64,000 bases of DNA from Pseudomonas sp. MM213 (GTDB lineage Bacteria > Pseudomonadota > Gammaproteobacteria > Pseudomonadales > Pseudomonadaceae). Location of the stretch: NCBI RefSeq assembly GCF_020423045.1, contig NZ_CP081943.1:3782001-3846000 (forward strand). The letters are read 5' to 3'. Positions 41,323 through 49,331 of the stretch are shown piece after piece. The translations under genes and the position numbers were made by a program. Every line of letters starts with the position of its first letter. Position 1 is the stretch's first letter. The notes under the pieces are model-generated. The model made no database searches. It saw only the letters and a program-made list of their open reading frames with translations, and had not been told where the DNA came from.

Positions 41323-41784
41323 ATGCGGATTATTCAAGCGACCCTTGAACACCTGGACCTGCTGACCCCGTTGTTCGTCAAATATCGCGAGTTTTATGGT
41401 TCCCTGCCGTATCCGGACTCGTCCCGGGCGTTCCTCGAGAAACGCCTGCGTCGCAAGGAATCGGTGATCTACCTGGCCCTGGCCGATGACGACGACAAGA
41501 AGCTGATGGGTTTCTGTCAGCTGTACCCGAGCTTTTCGTCGCTTTCACTTAAACGCGTGTGGATCCTCAACGACATTTATGTCGCCGAAGACGCCCGCCG
41601 GCAGTTAGTGGCTGACAACCTGATGCGCACCGCGAAAAAAATGGCCAAGGAAACCAATGCCGTGCGCATGCGCGTTTCCACCAGCAGCGACAACAAAATC
41701 GCACAGAAAACCTACGAATCCATCGGATTCAAGGAAGACACAGAGTTCAAAAACTACGTGTTGCCGATCAGCGACGAGCTTTGA
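41323..41784 (+). CDS. GNAT family N-acetyltransferase
   Basis: The 153-residue protein is a single GNAT domain: GFCQLYPSFSSLSLKRVWILNDIYV (beta4-like strand) followed by the acetyl-CoA loop region DARRQLVADNLMRTAKKMAKE and the C-terminal NKIAQKTYESIGFKED. The substrate cannot be inferred from sequence. It stands alone about 120 bases after eutC. Confidence 0.9.
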   Translation: MRIIQATLEHLDLLTPLFVKYREFYGSLPYPDSSRAFLEKRLRRKESVIYLALADDDDKKLMGFCQLYPSFSSLSLKRVWILNDIYVAEDARRQLVADNLMRTAKKMAKETNAVRMRVSTSSDNKIAQKTYESIGFKEDTEFKNYVLPISDEL

Positions 41785-41800
41785 TCCGCACCGTGCCCTC

Positions 41801-41903
41801 GTAGGAGCGAAGCTTGCTCGCGAAAGCGGTATGTCATTCAGCATATCCGCCGGATGCTCGACCGCTTTCGCGAGCAATCGAGCGTCGACCGGCTGCTCCT
41901 ACA
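41801..41903. repeat. Asymmetric REP doublet
   Basis: The left arm is a normal REP (TAGGAGCGAAGCTTGCTCGC). The right arm has a longer insert (about 41879-41895, containing CGAGCGTCGACCGG) between its halves, comparable to but different from the extended arms at 8911 and 30901. Confidence 0.8.
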
Positions 41904-41981
41904 AAAAAAAGCAGACCGCGCCGCCGGTCTTGCGCGACACTCCTCGCTACAAACTCGACGCGCTTTTCACTTCTCAGCCCG

Positions 41982-41987
41982 TATAAT
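41982..41987 (+). promoter_or_regulatory. Candidate -10 of dedA
   Basis: A perfect TATAAT about 100 bases before the dedA ATG. No good -35 is visible at the right distance, so this is only a candidate. Confidence 0.35.
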
Positions 41988-42089
41988 GCCGACCTTTCCG
42001 GCTTGTAAGAAAAACTACACCCGTCTGTAGCCTTACGCGAAGTCATCCGCACAGGCCTGCCGAGTCGGGCCGTCACCACAGGTGCCCCC

Positions 42090-42746
42090 ATGGATTTCAA
42101 CCCGCTCGACCTTATCCTGCATCTCGATGTTTACCTCGACTTGCTGGTAAACAACTACGGGCCATGGATCTACGCCATCCTGTTTCTGGTGATCTTCTGC
42201 GAGACCGGCCTGGTGGTGATGCCTTTCCTGCCGGGCGATTCCCTTCTTTTCATCGCCGGTGCCGTGGCGGCCGGTGGCGGCATGGACCCGGTATTGCTCG
42301 GTGGCCTGCTGATGCTGGCGGCGATCCTCGGGGACAGCACCAACTACATCATCGGACGAACGGTGGGCGAGCGACTGTTCAGCAACCCGAACTCGAAAAT
42401 TTTCCGCCGCGATTACCTGCAACAAACCCACGACTTCTATGACAAGCACGGCGGCAAAACCGTGACCCTGGCGCGCTTCCTGCCGATCATTCGCACCTTT
42501 GCACCGTTCGTCGCCGGCGTGGCGAAAATGCCTTACCCGCGTTTCTTCTTTTTCAGCGTCCTCGGCACCATCCTCTGGGTTGGCGGTTTGGTGACCCTCG
42601 GTTACTTCTTCGGCAACGTGCCGTTCATCAAGAAAAACCTCTCGCTGCTGGTAGTGGGCATCATTCTGCTGTCACTGGTGCCGATGATCATCGGCGTGAT
42701 TCGCAGCCGCTTCGGCAGCGCCGCGTCCAAAGCCGAACCACACTGA
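42090..42746 (+). CDS. DedA family membrane protein
   Basis: The 218-residue protein is a complete DedA/SNARE-associated domain with about five membrane segments. Conserved blocks are ETGLVVMPFLPGDSLLF, GDSTNYIIGRTVG, YDKHGGKTVTLARFLPIIRTFAPFVAGVA and LWVGGLVTLGYFFGN. DedA proteins are implicated in undecaprenyl phosphate and phospholipid translocation and in resistance to cationic peptides. It is the second DedA domain in the window, and starts 3 bases before the mtfA-like gene. Confidence 0.94.
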   Translation: MDFNPLDLILHLDVYLDLLVNNYGPWIYAILFLVIFCETGLVVMPFLPGDSLLFIAGAVAAGGGMDPVLLGGLLMLAAILGDSTNYIIGRTVGERLFSNPNSKIFRRDYLQQTHDFYDKHGGKTVTLARFLPIIRTFAPFVAGVAKMPYPRFFFFSVLGTILWVGGLVTLGYFFGNVPFIKKNLSLLVVGIILLSLVPMIIGVIRSRFGSAASKAEPH

Positions 42747-42749
42747 ACG

Positions 42750-43562
42750 ATGTGGTCGCTCAGCGCCTGGCGTCGCCGGCGCATCCTGGCCAGGCACCCG
42801 ATTGCCGACGATATGTGGCAGCGGGTGCGCCATCACCTGAGCTTTCTCGACGGCATCAGCGCGGCTGAAGACCAGTGGTTGCGCGAAGCCTGCGTACTGT
42901 TTCTCGACGACAAACACCTGACCGCCCTGCCCGGCGTCGAACTCCATCAGGAGCAGCGTTTGCTGCTCGCCGCCCAGGCGCAATTACCGTTGCTGAAGCT
43001 GGGCGATCTGAACTGGTATCAGGGTTTTCACGAAATCGTCCTCTACCCCGACGACTTCCTCAGCCCGCAGCGCCATCGCGACGCCAGTGGCGTTGAACAC
43101 GAGTGGGACGGCGAACACAGCGGCGAAGCCTGGCAGCAAGGCCCCATCATCCTGGCCTGGCCCGGCGTGATGGCCAGTGGTGGCTGGGAAGGCTACAACC
43201 TGGTGATCCACGAACTCGCGCACAAGCTCGACATGCTCAACGGCGACGCCAACGGCCTGCCGCCGCTGCACGCCGACATGCGCGTCAGCGACTGGGCCAA
43301 GGTCATGCAAGAGGCCTACGACGACCTCGACGGGCAACTGGAGCGTAACCCGGACGCCGAAACTGCCATCGACCCCTACGCCGCGGAAAATCCCGCCGAG
43401 TTCTTCGCCGTCACCAGCGAATACTTCTTCAGCGCCCCGGATTTGCTGCATGAGGCTTATCCACAGGTGTATGAGCAGTTGAGGCTGTTTTACCGGCAGG
43501 ATCCACTGGCGCGTCTGCGGCAACTTCTGGCCGAGAACCCTGTCTATCAGGCACACGACTAA
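42750..43562 (+). CDS. M90 family zinc peptidase, MtfA-like
   Basis: The 270-residue protein has the gluzincin motif HELAH (His154, Glu155, His158) with VIHELAHKLDMLNG, and an E in ENPAEFFAVTSEYFF that is the likely third ligand. E. coli MtfA sequesters the Mlc repressor and has aminopeptidase activity. It begins 3 bases after the dedA stop and is likely cotranscribed with it. Confidence 0.93.
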   Translation: MWSLSAWRRRRILARHPIADDMWQRVRHHLSFLDGISAAEDQWLREACVLFLDDKHLTALPGVELHQEQRLLLAAQAQLPLLKLGDLNWYQGFHEIVLYPDDFLSPQRHRDASGVEHEWDGEHSGEAWQQGPIILAWPGVMASGGWEGYNLVIHELAHKLDMLNGDANGLPPLHADMRVSDWAKVMQEAYDDLDGQLERNPDAETAIDPYAAENPAEFFAVTSEYFFSAPDLLHEAYPQVYEQLRLFYRQDPLARLRQLLAENPVYQAHD

Positions 43563-43607
43563 GGTCTACACGACCTCTGATCCGTAGCGTGATCGGCGGA
43601 ATATGCC

Positions 43608-43613
43608 TATAAT
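43608..43613 (+). promoter_or_regulatory. Candidate -10 of ppa
   Basis: A TATAAT in GCCTATAATCG 63 bases before the ppa ATG; the -35 is poor. Some strong housekeeping promoters in Pseudomonas depend mainly on such a -10. Confidence 0.4.
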
Positions 43614-43675
43614 CGCCGCCACTTTTTGGTCAATCCGGCCAAGTGTTTTTGGTCAACTAACGGGGGCACCGCCCA

Positions 43676-44203
43676 ATGAGCTACAGCAAGATTCCGGCTG
43701 GCAAAGACCTGCCGAACGACATCTACGTCGCTATCGAGATTCCGGCCAACCACGCGCCGATCAAATACGAAATCGACAAAGACAGCGATTGCCTGTTCGT
43801 TGACCGTTTCATGGCCACCCCGATGTTCTACCCGGCCAACTACGGTTACATCCCGAACACCCTGGCTGACGACGGTGATCCCCTCGACGTGCTGGTCGTG
43901 ACCCCTTACCCGGTTGCTCCAGGCTCCGTGATCCGCGCTCGTCCGGTCGGCATCCTGAACATGACCGACGACGGCGGCGGCGATGCCAAAGTCATCGCAG
44001 TCCCACACGACAAGCTGTCCCAGCTGTACGTCGACGTGAAGGAATACACCGACCTGCCAGCCCTGCTGATTCAGCAGATCGAGCACTTCTTCGCGAACTA
44101 CAAAGATCTCGAAAAAGGCAAATGGGTGAAAATCGAAGGCTGGGCCGGTGCAGACGCCGCCCGCGAAGCGATCACCAAGTCGGTTGCTGCCTATAAAGGC
44201 TGA
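43676..44203 (+). CDS. ppa: Inorganic pyrophosphatase
   Basis: Family I pyrophosphatase hydrolyses PPi and drives biosynthetic reactions. The 175-residue protein shows KYEIDKDS, the metal-binding [10 protein letters not shown], and [11 protein letters not shown]. It is a single-gene unit, preceded by a possible TATAAT and followed by a strong terminator. Confidence 0.98.
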   Translation: MSYSKIPAGKDLPNDIYVAIEIPANHAPIKYEIDKDSDCLFVDRFMATPMFYPANYGYIPNTLADDGDPLDVLVVTPYPVAPGSVIRARPVGILNMTDDGGGDAKVIAVPHDKLSQLYVDVKEYTDLPALLIQQIEHFFANYKDLEKGKWVKIEGWAGADAAREAITKSVAAYKG

Positions 44204-44235
44204 GACGCCACTGGCCTTGCGCCACTGACGACTTG

Positions 44236-44265
44236 AAAAAACCCCGGTTTATCCGGGGTTTTTTG
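44236..44265 (+). terminator. Rho-independent terminator of ppa
   Basis: The stem AAAACCCCGG / CCGGGGTTTT with a TTTAT loop is followed by TTTTTT, about 35 bases after the ppa stop. Confidence 0.95.
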
Positions 44266-44282
44266 TGCGCGCAGAAAAGCTT

Positions 44283-44312
44283 TTAAACGTGCCGTTTAAC
44301 CATTCGGCGAAT
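44283..44312. promoter_or_regulatory. Candidate operators upstream of the S24 repressor
   Basis: A perfect inverted repeat TTAAAC-N5-GTTTAA (44283-44299) is followed by ATTCG-G-CGAAT (44302-44312). They sit in AT-rich sequence 120-150 bases before the repressor start, as expected for autoregulation. Binding is inferred from position only. Confidence 0.4.
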
Positions 44313-44429
44313 CGGTTTTTTCTTGTTTAATTTTTACTCGATACGTCTTACATCCGGTCTTAAATTTCCCTCGTATTTTGAACGGTTCGTTTATTCAAAG
44401 CCTCGCCATACGCCCGTAAACTCGTGCCC

Positions 44430-45178
44430 ATGAAGAAAAAAACACTAGCGGTCCACGGTTTAAAGCGCTCCTCAAAGTAGCGAACATCACGACGACCGGA
44501 TTCGCCGAATACCTCGGCACGGCGCCGCAAAACGTCCACAACTGGTACACCCGCGGTGTGCCCGATCACTGCATGGAAGCCGTCGCCAGAAAACTCTCGG
44601 TCAACAGCGAGTGGCTCAAATATCTCGAAGGCCCGAAAGACGCCAAACACCTGCGTCTGGTCAGCGACACCGGCAACACCTTCGACGCCCAGGCCCTCCG
44701 CGGCATCTACACCGTCATCGAACCCACTGATGTCGAATTGCACTTTTACAAAGAAGCGCCCATCGCTCCCGGCTCCAGCAAAACCCACGTGATCGAGGAC
44801 ACCAGCCACCCCATCCGCCTACCCCGCAGCCACCTCGACTCCCTGGAAATCAACCATGCGGATGCCATCTGCGCCTACATGATCGGCAACAGCATGGCCG
44901 AGAAAATTGAAGACGGCTCAACCATCGCCATCGATCGCGGCCTGACCCAGATTGTCGATGGAGAAATTTATGCGATCGAACACGACGGGATGCTGCGCAT
45001 CAAGTACCTGCACCGAATGCCGGGCAATGGATTGCGAATGCGCAGCCACAACAGCGCCGAGTACCCGGATGAAACTTTCAGGGCCGCGCAAATAGAAGAG
45101 CAGAACATCCGGGTGTTGGGTTGGGTGTTTTGGTGGTCGACGCTGAACAAGCGTCGACCGCCCATTCCGTTCCTGTAA
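44430..45178 (+). CDS. XRE/LexA-CI-like S24 transcriptional regulator, start out of frame at an A7 tract
   Basis: The main frame (ATG 44558 to 45178) encodes an S24 peptidase-type domain: Ser of GNSM (codon 44891) and Lys of RIKYL (codon 45002) are 37 residues apart, as in LexA. Upstream in the same frame a convincing helix-turn-helix is encoded (FKALLKVANITTTGFAEYLG, then PQNVHNWYTRGVP), yet this frame has no ATG before it; a TAA lies at 44417. ATG 44430 (MKKK) is in another frame and reaches a stop at 44478-44480. One extra A in the A7 tract 44436-44442 would join them as MKKKNTSGPRFKALL, giving about 249 residues. As written, an internal start at 44558 would yield a protein without its DNA-binding half. 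Confidence 0.75.
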
Positions 45179-45193
45179 CACCGCGCCGCGCCC

Positions 45194-45257
45194 TTCGCGA
45201 GCAAGCCCGCTCCCACAGGGATTACGTAGAACCTGTGGGAGCGGGCTTGCCCGCGAA
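45194..45257. repeat. REP doublet (tags inward)
   Basis: Inverted arms of the GTGGGAGCGGGCTTGC subclass about 12 bases apart directly after the S24 regulator. Confidence 0.9.
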
Positions 45258-45521
45258 GGCGGTGGAACATTCACCTCAAAACCCGGATCAGCAACCCGAT
45301 CCCAAGCAACTAACAGCTCTACCCCGCACACCACACTGGGAATTCCCCAAAAAAATCAGTATGCTGCGCCCCACATTTGCGCATCGACCCGCCCCGCGGC
45401 TCCGATCGCACCGACAAGGCAGATGATTTTCTCGCCGAGTCCCACAGCCGGACGCAAGATCCGGGTGTACGTTTTGAAGGCTGGCGCGGTTTACCAAAAA
45501 TGAACCAAGCCAGTCCCCGAG

Positions 45522-45546
45522 AAGCCGGCCACAAGCCGGCTTTTTA
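45522..45546 (+). terminator. Orphan Rho-independent terminator
   Basis: AAGCCGGC / GCCGGCTT stem with a CACAA loop, followed by TTT. No recognised gene precedes it on this strand, so it may end an unidentified short transcript. Confidence 0.7.
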
Positions 45547-45796
45547 ATGCCTGCTGGAAGTCACTCGCACTTCTTAATCTCTCTGCTTTTGCCAGCCTTT
45601 TTTTCCGCTCATTGAGCAATAACGGCCTAAAAGTAAGCAGCTTCGCTTTCTTTTGAAGGAAAGATCCTTGGAAGCCCAACCTGCTTGTGCCTGACAAATG
45701 GGCTGACTAATCTTCGACCGTCACTACTGACCTCTAAACCGACATAGCGGCACACGCGGCGAAGGCCGCTCCGAAAAAATTACCAGGGACAAAAGC

Positions 45797-46858
45797 ATGA
45801 GCGACACCCCTGTCAGCCTGAGCACGCCACCCGAAGGTTATGGCGATTGGCTGGCCGACCTCAAAGTCCGAATCCATTACGCCCAACAGCGCGCCACTCT
45901 AGCGGTGAACCGCGAACTGGTGCTGCTCTACTGGCAGCTCGGTCACGAAATTTTGTCCCGGCAAGCACAGCAGGGTTGGGGGGCCAAGGTGATCGACCAA
46001 CTGGCTCAGGATTTGCGCGCAGCCTTTCCTGATATGAAGGGGTTTTCTCCACGCAACCTCAAATACATGCGCGCCTTTGCAGAAGCGTGGCCGGACGAAA
46101 AATTTGTGCAAGAGGTGCTTGCACAATTGCCTTGGTATCACCAGTTAGCGCTGCTGGAAAAACTGTCTAGCCAGGAAAGCCGCTACTGGTATGCCGTGCA
46201 GGCCATCGAGCACAACTGGTCGCGCAATATTCTGGTGATGCAGATCGAGACGTGTCTGCTGGAGCGCAGCGGCAAGGCAGTCAGTAATTTCGAGTGCCAG
46301 TTGCCCAAACCGCAATCCGACCTTGCGCGCGAATCACTGAAAGACCCTTACCGTTTCGATTTCCTCGGCCTGACTCTTGATGCCCAAGAGCGCGAGATCG
46401 AAAACGCTCTGGTTAAGCATGTCACCGACTTCTTGCTGGAACTGGGTGCAGGCTTTGCCTTCGTCGGCAAGCAAGTGCTGCTGGATGTAGGTGGTGACGA
46501 ATTTTTCGTCGACTTGCTGTTTTATCACCTCAAGCTACGTTGCTATGTCGTCATTGAACTCAAGGCTGGCAAGTTCAAGCCCGAACATCTGGGTCAGCTT
46601 GGATTTTACCTCACCGCAGTGGATGCTCAACTCAAGCACCCGCAGGACGGCCCAACCATCGGCCTTCTACTATGCAAGAGCAAGAATAAGGTAGTGGCCG
46701 AATACGCCCTGCGTGATAACGCCCGTCCCATCGGCGTGGCCGAGTACCTGTTAGTGGAGTCCTTGCCAGCAGAGTTGAAAACCAGCCTGCCCAGCATTGA
46801 ACAAATTGAGCGCGTACTAGCAACTGAAGGCTCATCCTTCGAGGACGATGCGCAATGA
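45797..46858 (+). CDS. DUF1016 PD-(D/E)XK nuclease family protein (YhcG-like)
   Basis: The 353-residue protein has an N-terminal DUF1016 helical domain (about 18-145, with LLYWQLGHEI and FSPRNLKYMRAF) and a C-terminal PD-(D/E)XK nuclease domain (about 170-340). Catalytic candidates are Asp239 in FFVDLLFYH and Glu254/Lys256 in VIELKAGKF. Proteins of this family often occur near restriction-modification or mobile DNA, but none is adjacent here. A CAGGGAC site precedes the ATG. The gene is convergent with the mag operon; the flanking lower GC suggests acquisition. Confidence 0.9.
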   Translation: MSDTPVSLSTPPEGYGDWLADLKVRIHYAQQRATLAVNRELVLLYWQLGHEILSRQAQQGWGAKVIDQLAQDLRAAFPDMKGFSPRNLKYMRAFAEAWPDEKFVQEVLAQLPWYHQLALLEKLSSQESRYWYAVQAIEHNWSRNILVMQIETCLLERSGKAVSNFECQLPKPQSDLARESLKDPYRFDFLGLTLDAQEREIENALVKHVTDFLLELGAGFAFVGKQVLLDVGGDEFFVDLLFYHLKLRCYVVIELKAGKFKPEHLGQLGFYLTAVDAQLKHPQDGPTIGLLLCKSKNKVVAEYALRDNARPIGVAEYLLVESLPAELKTSLPSIEQIERVLATEGSSFEDDAQ

Positions 46859-46891
46859 GGGAACAAATACTGCGAATGCGGTGTTTGAGCC

Positions 46892-47707
46892 TCACGGATA
46901 ACTAAACCCCTTAACCAACGTCAACTCCCCCACCGCCCGCATCGGCACCAGAAAAGTCTCCATCTTCTCGTTCGGCGTCCCCTCTTCCGTAATTACGGTC
47001 ACCTGCGCCGTAGTCAGCGGCTGAACCGCATCCTCCTGCCCGTCTTCATCACTCCGATACCCGCCCCCAAAATAGTTCACGTAAACGAGATACTGCCCTT
47101 TGATCGGCGCCGGCATGGCGAAGATTTCCGGCCCATACCCCGTCGTCACGTCCACATCCAGCGCCGCGCCATTAGGCGCAACACGATCGCCATACCAGAT
47201 ATGCGCACCATCGGGCGTGATGAGGTGCAAGTCCAGATCCGTGCCGTCGCTGTCCCAGGCCAGCAACACCCGCAATTTCGCCGGTGTCGCACCGCCGCTG
47301 GCGTTGAGGAACTGTGTGCGATGGCGTTGTTGGCCATCGGGGCTGCGCACTTCAACGCTGTTGCTGCCGTTGGGGAAGGAGAACGGTCGGTCAAAGCGGC
47401 CAGCGGGATCGATCTTCAGCGGCATGCTGACGCCGTTGACGATCAACCGGCCCGGTTCAGTGGACTTGGGGGTGGCTTTGATCTGGCCGGTGATGCGTGC
47501 GGTGTTGGCCTGGCCCACTGGCGTGTTCACTGAGGAGGCCGGGTAGTTGACGGTCTGGCGGAAGTTTTCGCCTTCGCCCTCGGCCGCGCCCGTGCGCCAG
47601 CCGCCGACGGGGGTGTCGAGTTTGACGGCGCTTTCAGCCGCAAAAACCGTCGGCAATACGCAAACAGAACAAAGGAACAGGAAGACCTGTGGATAACGGA
47701 GTTTCAT
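46892..47707 (-). CDS. magF: DUF2135 protein MagF (YfaP-like)
   Basis: Last gene of the alpha-2-macroglobulin operon. The 271-residue protein has a cleavable signal peptide (to about AAES) and a DUF2135 C-terminal domain (LRVLLAWDSDGTDLDLHLITPDG; YLVYVNYFGGGYR). The preceding strand-rich part contains PVGGWRTG and SNSVEVRSPDGQ. A likely DxDLH metal- or ligand-binding motif is present. It starts 3 bases after the magE stop. It is a paralogue of MagA at the other end of the operon. Confidence 0.9.
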   Translation of the reverse strand: MKLRYPQVFLFLCSVCVLPTVFAAESAVKLDTPVGGWRTGAAEGEGENFRQTVNYPASSVNTPVGQANTARITGQIKATPKSTEPGRLIVNGVSMPLKIDPAGRFDRPFSFPNGSNSVEVRSPDGQQRHRTQFLNASGGATPAKLRVLLAWDSDGTDLDLHLITPDGAHIWYGDRVAPNGAALDVDVTTGYGPEIFAMPAPIKGQYLVYVNYFGGGYRSDEDGQEDAVQPLTTAQVTVITEEGTPNEKMETFLVPMRAVGELTLVKGFSYP

Positions 47708-47710
47708 GGC

Positions 47711-49330
47711 CTATTCCAGCAAGAGGTGGCGGGCGAGCCCTTCGATGTAGGTTTCATCCTGGCCGTTGGGGTGTGCTTCGAAGGCCAGGTGCAGGTATTC
47801 GTGGGTCAGGTCGAGGCGGTCTTGCAGCGACAGCACGCCGCGCACGTAAATGCGCTGACGCTCGCGGTCCACAAAAGGGCGGCCGAAGGCCAGGCGGCAG
47901 ACGGCGAAGGTGCTGACTTCGTTGTAGCCGGTTTCGCTTTCGAGGCGTTGGCGCCAGCCGCGTCGTTGGGTTTGCAGCCAGTCTTGGGCGGCGGGCAATG
48001 CTTCGCAGGAGGCGACGGGGTTGTCCCAGCGGCTGAGGCTCGCGCGCGGGTAGGCGTGCAGCAGGATGGCGTCGTAGCGCTGGCCTGCGTTGGCTTGTTC
48101 GACGGCGTGCTGCCAGGAGAGTTTGTCCGGGCCGGGTTGGTCGGAGTGATAGGTGACGGTGCTGCCGGCGAGTACCAGGTCGCTGGTCCATGCGGCGATG
48201 TTGCGTGATTCAGCGGTGGCCGGGCGCGGGGCGACGCGTTGGCGGCTGCTGCTGTCGTCGATGCTCAGGCAGTCGCCGTTGCGGGTGGCGTTTTGCAGCA
48301 GGTAGGTGCGGATGGCGATGGCCAACGCTTTGGCGGCTTCAGCAGGTTCGGGTTTGGCTTCTCGTTGCAGGACGCGAGCGACATATTCTTCGCGGTCCAG
48401 ACGGGCGATCAATTTATCGCCCACCAAAAACAGTTCTCCGTCGCTGTGGATATCGAGTTGGTTGCCATTAGAAAACTCGACGCGAAAATCGCCCTGCAGT
48501 GGTCCGGAAGAAACAACACGATCCCCCGCCAGAATCCGCCCGATCGGATAACGAGAAAACAGGCCGACTTCGACGCAGCGCCCCGCATCCAGAGGCCAAT
48601 CAACCGGCAGCACCGAAGCCAACGCCTCACCATAATTACGCAGCACCATTTGACTGGTCCCGCGTCCACCCGCCCAGATCGGTGTGCCATCGGCCAGCCA
48701 ACCGGCAAACCCACCTTGGCGCGACGATGGATCCTGGTCGCCCAACCAGCTCCAGGTTTTCACCCGCAACCGGCCTCCGAGTTCACCCACGACATTGCCG
48801 TCGGCGGCATTCAACACCACGTCCAGCAACACTCGCCGAGCCTGATCCTGCGCGGGCATCACGGCCAGCACTTTAAGCAATTCAACCACCGACACTCGCG
48901 TGGATGGCTGCAATGAAGGCAAGTCCAGCAACCACTCCGGTGCCTGCCGTGCCTGCCAATACGTGCGCCAATCAGCGCCAGCAATGCCCAACCGCGCAGG
49001 TTCGAAGTACAAGCCGCAGGACTTCACCAGCGCCTGATCACGCTCGATCTTGCCGCCTGCGGTGCAGCAATAGACTTCTTCTTTCGACTGCCCGCGACAC
49101 TCATACGCTGGCTCACGGGCGCTGGTATCCACCAGCCAGCCGTACACAAACAACTTCCACAGACTGCCCAATGGCGTTTGCAAATCCGAAGGCAACGGCT
49201 CGCGAGCAATCACCTGCGTCCGGCTCAGCGACAGCAATTCACCCTTGAAGCCCAGACGCAGCGGCTCGTCCTGCGCCGTCGCCAGCGCAGGGATCAAACA
49301 CAGCAGCCACCAGAACCAACGCCGGGTCAT
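47711..49330 (-). CDS. magE: DUF2300 protein MagE (YfaQ-like)
   Basis: The 539-residue product (ATG 49330, one base after the magD stop) has a signal peptide. It appears composite. Near the N terminus SLWK (Ser56, Lys59) and later KTW (191-193) with GGFAGWLADGTPIW resemble the SxxK and KTG regions of penicillin-binding proteins. Residues about 313-345 (REEYVARVLQREAKPEPAEA) resemble the SpoIID amidase-enhancer/transglycosylase domain, with Glu324. Near the end is HEYLH (510-514), a HExxH zinc motif. These resemblances are my reading; the family's function is not established. Confidence 0.88.
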   Translation of the reverse strand: MTRRWFWWLLCLIPALATAQDEPLRLGFKGELLSLSRTQVIAREPLPSDLQTPLGSLWKLFVYGWLVDTSAREPAYECRGQSKEEVYCCTAGGKIERDQALVKSCGLYFEPARLGIAGADWRTYWQARQAPEWLLDLPSLQPSTRVSVVELLKVLAVMPAQDQARRVLLDVVLNAADGNVVGELGGRLRVKTWSWLGDQDPSSRQGGFAGWLADGTPIWAGGRGTSQMVLRNYGEALASVLPVDWPLDAGRCVEVGLFSRYPIGRILAGDRVVSSGPLQGDFRVEFSNGNQLDIHSDGELFLVGDKLIARLDREEYVARVLQREAKPEPAEAAKALAIAIRTYLLQNATRNGDCLSIDDSSSRQRVAPRPATAESRNIAAWTSDLVLAGSTVTYHSDQPGPDKLSWQHAVEQANAGQRYDAILLHAYPRASLSRWDNPVASCEALPAAQDWLQTQRRGWRQRLESETGYNEVSTFAVCRLAFGRPFVDRERQRIYVRGVLSLQDRLDLTHEYLHLAFEAHPNGQDETYIEGLARHLLLE

Positions 49331-49331
49331 G

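Larger units (their letters stand above)
41785..42089. other. Intergenic region with a REP doublet and a -10-like hexamer
   Basis: About 305 bases hold a divergent REP doublet (41801-41903) and a TATAAT at 41982-41987 that could be the -10 of the dedA promoter; the -35 is not clear. Nothing else was recognised. Confidence 0.6.
45179..45796. other. Gene-poor accessory region between the S24 regulator and the DUF1016 nuclease
   Basis: About 620 bases, with visibly lower GC in its right half. It holds a REP doublet (45194-45257), an open frame without a start codon (45314-45547) and a terminator (45522-45546). ORFs of about 60-70 residues on both strands at 45490-45700 are not recognised and are not called. 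The leader of the nuclease gene occupies the right end. Confidence 0.6.

Noticed and set aside
44360..44809. 149-codon minus-strand frame at the S24 regulator
   Set aside because: Opposes the HTH-encoding frame, which has a recognisable fold; the minus frame shows only shadow composition.
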